Source: Bermanella sp034112325
GTDB taxonomy: Bacteria; Pseudomonadota; Gammaproteobacteria; Pseudomonadales; Oceanobacteraceae
Direction of reading: 5' to 3'
DNA: 18,199 bases
Assembly: GCA_034112325.1 (NCBI GenBank)
Contig: JAWUVO010000132.1
Coordinates: 1-18,199 of the forward strand
Below, piece after piece: positions 14,482-18,199 of this stretch. The stretch's first letter is position 1, and every line of letters starts with the position of its first letter. Under the pieces are notes generated by a model. That model made no database searches. It saw only the letters and a list, made by a program, of their open reading frames with translations, and had not been told where the DNA came from. The translations under genes and the position numbers were made by a program.

Positions 14482-15393
14482 CTACCCTTTTCTAGCCAGG
14501 TAGTCAGATATGTCTTTAAATACTGGATTTAAACCATGAAATACACCAGCAATACCACCGACAATATGATGGTGAGGTACTTTGTCATAGATAATGGTTT
14601 CATGATCTACACCTAACACTTTCAAACGCTTGGCAAACCGCTCTAAATGATACAATCCTACCGTATCGTCTGCACGGCCGTGCATCAATAACATTTTAGA
14701 TATATCGGCTGTGGCTAGATTAATTGGGTTAGCATCGTGATCATTATGCTCATACCCCATATCTATATGCTGAGCGCTTATATCATGCACTTTAATATCA
14801 TCAAATTTCCCTACCACTAGAGGATCGTCTAGTGGCAGATCATACGGGCCAGCCAGGCCAATACAGGCTTTAACTTTAACCTTAGCACCCGCATTTTTGA
14901 AATAACTTGGCTGTGTATTTAGCATGGCGACTGTATGTGCACCAGCACTGTGTCCCACTAAAATAATGTCTAATACACCCACCTCCGCACCCTTTAGCTT
15001 TAGAGCCGATAAATGTTTTGGCAGCGCAGCACAAGCAGATGCTATATCTTCGATAAAGTGCGGGAACTTAGCGTCTGGATAAAGACGATAATTAGGTACT
15101 GCGGTAACGTAGCCTAATTGTGCAAACTCTGCTCCGGCAAACTGGTAATCATTTTTGTCACCTGAATCCCATGCCCCACCGTATACAAAAACGATAACCG
15201 GTTTAGTGACGTCTATATGTTCGGGCATATAAATGTCTAAGTTATGACGGGCATCATTGTCATAAGGTAAGTCCTTAAGTCGCTTTACTTTTTTTAGAGA
15301 AGCCAAAAAATTCATCAGTAATAACGGATTTAACGCAATAACGATTAAAGCTATGAATATTAACGCCATGGAACTAACTAAAAATATAAACAT
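14482..15393 (-). CDS. Membrane-anchored alpha/beta hydrolase (carboxylesterase-like)
   Basis: This is a 303-residue protein from the ATG at 15393. The frame stays open to a GTG at 15420, but the later start has AAGAGTG close upstream and directly begins the hydrophobic anchor MFIFLVSSMALIFIALIVIAL. The hydrolase core follows: an oxyanion-hole motif VYGGAW (the usual HGG with Tyr for His), the nucleophile elbow GHSAG with Ser149, the acid in HGRADDTV (Asp242), and a catalytic His in PHHH near 274-276. The layout matches the Abhydrolase_3/BD-FAE esterase group. All three catalytic residues are present, so it should be active on a small ester. The substrate is unknown, and an uncleaved N-terminal anchor or signal is likely. 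Its neighbours are not obviously related. Confidence 0.85.
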   Translation of the reverse strand: MFIFLVSSMALIFIALIVIALNPLLLMNFLASLKKVKRLKDLPYDNDARHNLDIYMPEHIDVTKPVIVFVYGGAWDSGDKNDYQFAGAEFAQLGYVTAVPNYRLYPDAKFPHFIEDIASACAALPKHLSALKLKGAEVGVLDIILVGHSAGAHTVAMLNTQPSYFKNAGAKVKVKACIGLAGPYDLPLDDPLVVGKFDDIKVHDISAQHIDMGYEHNDHDANPINLATADISKMLLMHGRADDTVGLYHLERFAKRLKVLGVDHETIIYDKVPHHHIVGGIAGVFHGLNPVFKDISDYLARKG

Positions 15394-15495
15394 AAAACAC
15401 TCTTTACTCACTTTACACACTTTAAAACGAGATATTAGATCTTTAAAGGCTAATTATTTTAAACTGGTTATTACATGTTGAGTGGCTCAATAAAG

Positions 15496-16029
15496 CTACT
15501 TAACTTGATTAATAGAGATAACTAAATCGATTAATCGATCTATTTTAATATTACTTAACTGTCGATAATCAAAATATGGACATACTATGAGCTTCTTTTC
15601 TGGCCAAATAACAAAATCGCTATCTAGCCTTAACATACCCGTATGTAGATCTTCATGATAACCCAAGTCAATAGCGTATTGCTTGCCCATAATCACATGT
15701 ACAACATTTTCATTTAGATTTGGCTTAGTAAATAATAAACGTAAATTTGAACCAAGCTGCAAAAGGTTTTTCTCTCGATAATCTTGCCAACTTGATGCTT
15801 CAAGCTGTATTTTTTGTCGAGTAAAGTAACTGAACATAAATTTAGCAAATACGTTAAAGATTTTACGCCAATGATTGCCTGTTTGCTGGGCAATAAAAGT
15901 GATTTCGTGCTTATTTAACGGTTTTAGCTGCTCTAAACTGCTGTATTCGTCTAACGGTGGTCTATTAGCAATATACACATTTAGAAAGCTGCATTCAGTG
16001 TCGCCTATTCCAATCATTGGTGTACTCAT
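15496..16029 (-). CDS. Conserved hypothetical protein (possibly DUF6942)
   Basis: This 177-residue soluble protein begins with ATG at 16029 without a clear ribosome-binding site. It has conserved-looking blocks: VYIANRPPLDEY near 18-29, TGNHWRKIFNVFAKFMF near 50-66, a central hydrophobic HVIMGKQYA near 110-118, and the C-terminal CPYFDYRQLSNIKIDRL near 150-166. From memory these blocks recur in small uncharacterised gammaproteobacterial proteins, possibly grouped as DUF6942; I am not certain of the number. No transmembrane segment, signal peptide or catalytic motif is evident. It is divergent from the Gre-like gene, with 60 bases between the starts that must hold both promoters. Confidence 0.65.
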   Translation of the reverse strand: MSTPMIGIGDTECSFLNVYIANRPPLDEYSSLEQLKPLNKHEITFIAQQTGNHWRKIFNVFAKFMFSYFTRQKIQLEASSWQDYREKNLLQLGSNLRLLFTKPNLNENVVHVIMGKQYAIDLGYHEDLHTGMLRLDSDFVIWPEKKLIVCPYFDYRQLSNIKIDRLIDLVISINQVK

Positions 16030-16089
16030 ACTGTGTTTTAACTATAATCAATAAGATACTTTTTCTGCTTTAACAGACTCACAGGGCTT

Positions 16090-16569
16090 ATGACAAAACC
16101 TGAAATTATTGCGCTTATCATACACAATCTTAATAAAGATCTCGCTCAAGCAATATTTGCCGCCGAAGAAGCCATGAAGGGGGCGACCCACGAGCAAAGT
16201 AAAGCCGAAACTCAGTACGATACACTGGGTCTTGAATATGCTTACCTTGCCGAAGGCCAAAGTCGACGTATTGATATATTAAAAGAAGAAATTGTTAAGC
16301 TAGAAAACTGGCAAGCGCCGTTATTTAATCAACAACAAGAGATTTATCTTGGGGCTTTATTACTGCTGGTCAATGTCTCGACACCTGAACGCCTTTGGGT
16401 ATTTTTAATACCAGCTGGTGGTGGGCAAAAAATAATAATAAAAGACAATACTATTTTACATACCATTACGCCCAATACACCACTAGGGGTGTCTGTTATA
16501 GGTAAAGCGATTGGAGATGAAATAACTCTACCTAATGGCAATATATTCGAAATAGAACAATTAAGTTAA
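16090..16569 (+). CDS. GreA/GreB-family transcription elongation factor-like protein
   Basis: This 159-residue protein has the two-part Gre architecture. An N-terminal coiled-coil hairpin (to about residue 75) carries ATHEQSKAETQYDT at its turn. A C-terminal FKBP-like domain follows, with ITPNTPLGVSVIGKAIGDEI near 126-145 and a final NGNIFEIEQL strand. The ATHxxSKAExxYDTxGLExxYLAxGQxRR block is typical of a Gre-like subgroup that differs from true GreA/GreB in the acidic tip. It may bind in the RNA polymerase secondary channel without, or with altered, transcript-cleavage stimulation; this is inference. The ATG has AGGG only three bases upstream, so initiation may be weak. It is transcribed alone and in divergence from the hypothetical gene. 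Confidence 0.78.
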   Translation: MTKPEIIALIIHNLNKDLAQAIFAAEEAMKGATHEQSKAETQYDTLGLEYAYLAEGQSRRIDILKEEIVKLENWQAPLFNQQQEIYLGALLLLVNVSTPERLWVFLIPAGGGQKIIIKDNTILHTITPNTPLGVSVIGKAIGDEITLPNGNIFEIEQLS

Positions 16570-16644
16570 TGTTAAAGCAACAAATCGTTAAGTACCCGTA
16601 TGGCTTTTAATAACTTTTAACATCTTCTAACAACTTGGATATAT

Positions 16645-16688
16645 GCAAGCTCTATCAAAATACGCTATTTTTTGAGCGCCAAGCTTGC
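16645..16688. other. Two-tier inverted repeat upstream of the oxidoreductase gene
   Basis: An outer 7-bp perfect stem (GCAAGCT at 16645-16651, AGCTTGC at 16682-16688) encloses an inner 6-bp stem (TCAAAA at 16655-16660, TTTTGA at 16670-16675). No T run follows on the plus strand, so it is not a standard terminator for the Gre-like gene. It could be a leader structure or a protein-binding site for the gene starting at 16737. Confidence 0.35.
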
Positions 16689-16736
16689 TAAAGTCTATAA
16701 CTATAATATAACAATAAAATTTTTTTAGAGGTCTAT

Positions 16737-17960
16737 ATGTCTGAGCAGTTTGATATTGTAATTTTTGGCGCTACCAGCTTTGTTGGCGAAATTCTTACCG
16801 GCTATATGATGCAGCAATATGGCAGCAATGGTGAAGTAAAGTGGGCTATTGCTGGCCGCAGCGAAAGTAAACTAAACGCTATTAAAGACCTACATAACGC
16901 GCAAGATATCCCACATATTGTTGCCGATGCAGCTAATCAAGCTGAACTAAAAAATATGGTTGCACAAGCTCGAGTGATTATATCAACTGTTGGCCCATAT
17001 GCTTTATATGGAGAACCATTAGTAAAAGAATGTGCAGAAACAGGTACTGACTACTGTGATTTAACGGGCGAAGTGCAGTGGTATAAACGTATGGTTGAGA
17101 AATACCAAGCGGTTGCAGAAAAATCTGGTGCTCGTATTGTGCATTGTAGTGGTTTTGACTCTATTCCGTCAGACATGGGCGTATTCTTTTTACAGCAACA
17201 TGCTTATAAAAAGTTTGGTAAATACAGTAATAACGTTTCTAACCGCATTGCCAAAATATTGGGCGGAGCCAGTGGCGGCACAGTTGCCAGTATGACCAAT
17301 GTGATAAAAGAAGCGGCTAAAGATCCAGTTCTTAGAAAAGAATTGAAAAACCCTTACAGTATTTGCCCAAGCGGACACAAGTTTAAAGTACGCCAGCAAA
17401 ATGTAAGTGGTGCAGAGTTTGATACTGATCTAAACGCATGGATTGGCCCATTTGTTATGGCCGCCGTTAATGAACGAGTAGTACATCGATCTAACGCGTT
17501 ACTAGATAATGCCTACGGCACAGAGTTTAAATACAGTGAAGCCATGATGATGGGCAAAGGTTCAAAAGGTAAAAGCCGAGCTCGCTACATGGGATGGGGG
17601 TTAAACATCTTTATGGTTCTTGCAGCCCTAGCGCCTACCCGCTGGTTATTAGAAAGGTTTGTACTGCCTAAACCCGGTGAAGGCCCTACGCCAAAAGAGC
17701 AGAAAGAAGGGATGTACGACATGCGCTTCACTGGAAAAATGGATTCGGGTAACAGAGTGAAGGTGAAAGTCACTGGCGATCGCGACCCTGGATACGGCAG
17801 TACCGCAAAAATGTTAGGAGAAGCAGCCGTATGTTTAGCACTGTTACCAAAAGCAGAAAAAGCAGGCGGTTTCTGGACCCCTTCTAGTGCCTATGGCATG
17901 GACCTAGTTGAACGCTTAACTAAAAACGCAGGCCTTACCTTTGAAGTGTTAGAGAGTTAG
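16737..17960 (+). CDS. Saccharopine dehydrogenase-like / SCCPDH-family NAD(P)-dependent oxidoreductase
   Basis: This 407-residue protein starts with ATG after AGAGG five bases upstream. The N-terminal nucleotide-binding motif is IFGATSFVGE (residues 9-18), followed by AIAGRSESKL, VIISTVGPYALYG, and the family-typical CAETGTDYCDLTGE and HCSGFDSIPSDMG blocks. The middle GGASGGTVASM stretch and the C-terminal region fit the group that contains mammalian SCCPDH and mycobacterial trans-acting enoyl reductases. These act on lipid or polyketide intermediates rather than in lysine metabolism, so the 'saccharopine dehydrogenase' name is probably misleading. A hydrophobic stretch near 286-302 could associate with the membrane. 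It appears complete and monocistronic, with a strong terminator after it. Confidence 0.9.
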   Translation: MSEQFDIVIFGATSFVGEILTGYMMQQYGSNGEVKWAIAGRSESKLNAIKDLHNAQDIPHIVADAANQAELKNMVAQARVIISTVGPYALYGEPLVKECAETGTDYCDLTGEVQWYKRMVEKYQAVAEKSGARIVHCSGFDSIPSDMGVFFLQQHAYKKFGKYSNNVSNRIAKILGGASGGTVASMTNVIKEAAKDPVLRKELKNPYSICPSGHKFKVRQQNVSGAEFDTDLNAWIGPFVMAAVNERVVHRSNALLDNAYGTEFKYSEAMMMGKGSKGKSRARYMGWGLNIFMVLAALAPTRWLLERFVLPKPGEGPTPKEQKEGMYDMRFTGKMDSGNRVKVKVTGDRDPGYGSTAKMLGEAAVCLALLPKAEKAGGFWTPSSAYGMDLVERLTKNAGLTFEVLES

Positions 17961-18004
17961 GTACACTTAAGGAGCCTGCCTCTTTACTAAATCGACACCA
18001 CAGA

Positions 18005-18037
18005 AAAAGGCTCAATATGTTATGTATTGGGCCTTTT
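18005..18037 (+). terminator. Intrinsic terminator of the oxidoreductase gene
   Basis: A 13-bp stem (AAAAGGCTCAATA at 18005-18017 with TATTGGGCCTTTT at 18025-18037, one G-T pair) has a 7-base loop and ends in TTTTATTTG. It lies 44 bases after the stop codon. Confidence 0.85.
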
Positions 18038-18113
18038 ATTTGTATTTTGATTGGAATACCGTATTCTTGCCTCATAAATAACCGTTACTTTACACATAGC
18101 TAGTGAGAAACTT

Positions 18114-18199
18114 ATGGACAGTATTATTCATCAACGCATAGAAGAAGCCTTGAAAATTATGGTGCCATTTGCAATTCAAGCCGACGAGGTATTGGAGCA
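18114..18199 (+). CDS. Start of an unidentified gene, cut by the right edge
   Basis: An ATG at 18114, with GAG seven bases upstream, opens a frame of 28 codons that runs off the window. The product begins MDSIIHQRIEEALKIMVPFA. It looks like an amphipathic helical N-terminus without a signal peptide. I do not recognise the family from this stretch. The position after a strong terminator and a short AT-rich promoter-like gap supports a true gene start. Confidence 0.6.
   Translation, partial: MDSIIHQRIEEALKIMVPFAIQADEVLE

Noticed and set aside
16048..16260. Minus-strand open frame opposite the start of the Gre-like gene
   Set aside because: It is antisense to the conserved coiled-coil block and lacks any protein signature.

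Overview
The window looks like chromosomal DNA of a marine gammaproteobacterium, probably near the Alteromonadales. The reasons are AT-rich composition, gammaproteobacterial-type RF2, LysS, Ung and PpiC proteins, and families common in that group (YaeQ, YkgJ, TIGR03545/TIGR03546, a Gre-like factor). No genus can be assigned from sequence alone. I see no phage, insertion sequence, CRISPR array, tRNA or rRNA. No stretch over 300 bases lacks a gene.

Layout, left to right: (1) the start of a PuuD-like membrane protein running off the left edge on the minus strand. (2) A minus-strand pair, an FAD amine-oxidase-like oxidoreductase followed 3 nt later by a SAM methyltransferase; the pairing suggests modification of a lipid or other hydrophobic substrate. 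(3) A plus-strand group: a DUF1851 (Tdi1-like) protein, a periplasmic solute-binding-like protein, a YkgJ-type cysteine-cluster protein and a second solute-binding-like protein, with no transporter genes. (4) A minus-strand pair, a polytopic membrane protein and ung, overlapping by one base. (5) The minus-strand prfB-lysS operon. prfB has the classical programmed +1 frameshift at an in-frame UGA, a TTG start, and SPY where RF2 normally has SPF. Three GTAG-type REP palindromes lie between prfB and lysS, and one contains the prfB stop codon. (6) A minus-strand pair, ppiC and a DUF6122-like membrane protein. (7) yaeQ on the plus strand, convergent across a shared terminator with (8) the TIGR03546-TIGR03545 pair on the minus strand. 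(9) A membrane-anchored alpha/beta hydrolase and a conserved hypothetical gene, both minus strand. (10) On the plus strand, a Gre-like factor, a saccharopine dehydrogenase-like oxidoreductase with a good terminator, and the first 28 codons of an unidentified gene.

Most of the window is core housekeeping: translation (RF2, LysS), DNA repair (Ung), protein folding (PpiC) and transcription (Gre-like). Small conserved but poorly characterised operons are interleaved. The best candidates for undescribed biology are the FAD oxidoreductase/methyltransferase pair, the TIGR03545/TIGR03546 envelope pair, the metal-site-like DUF6122 membrane protein beside ppiC, the two unusual orphan solute-binding proteins and the REP cluster at the prfB stop codon. 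I do not see a clear new defence or mobile system.
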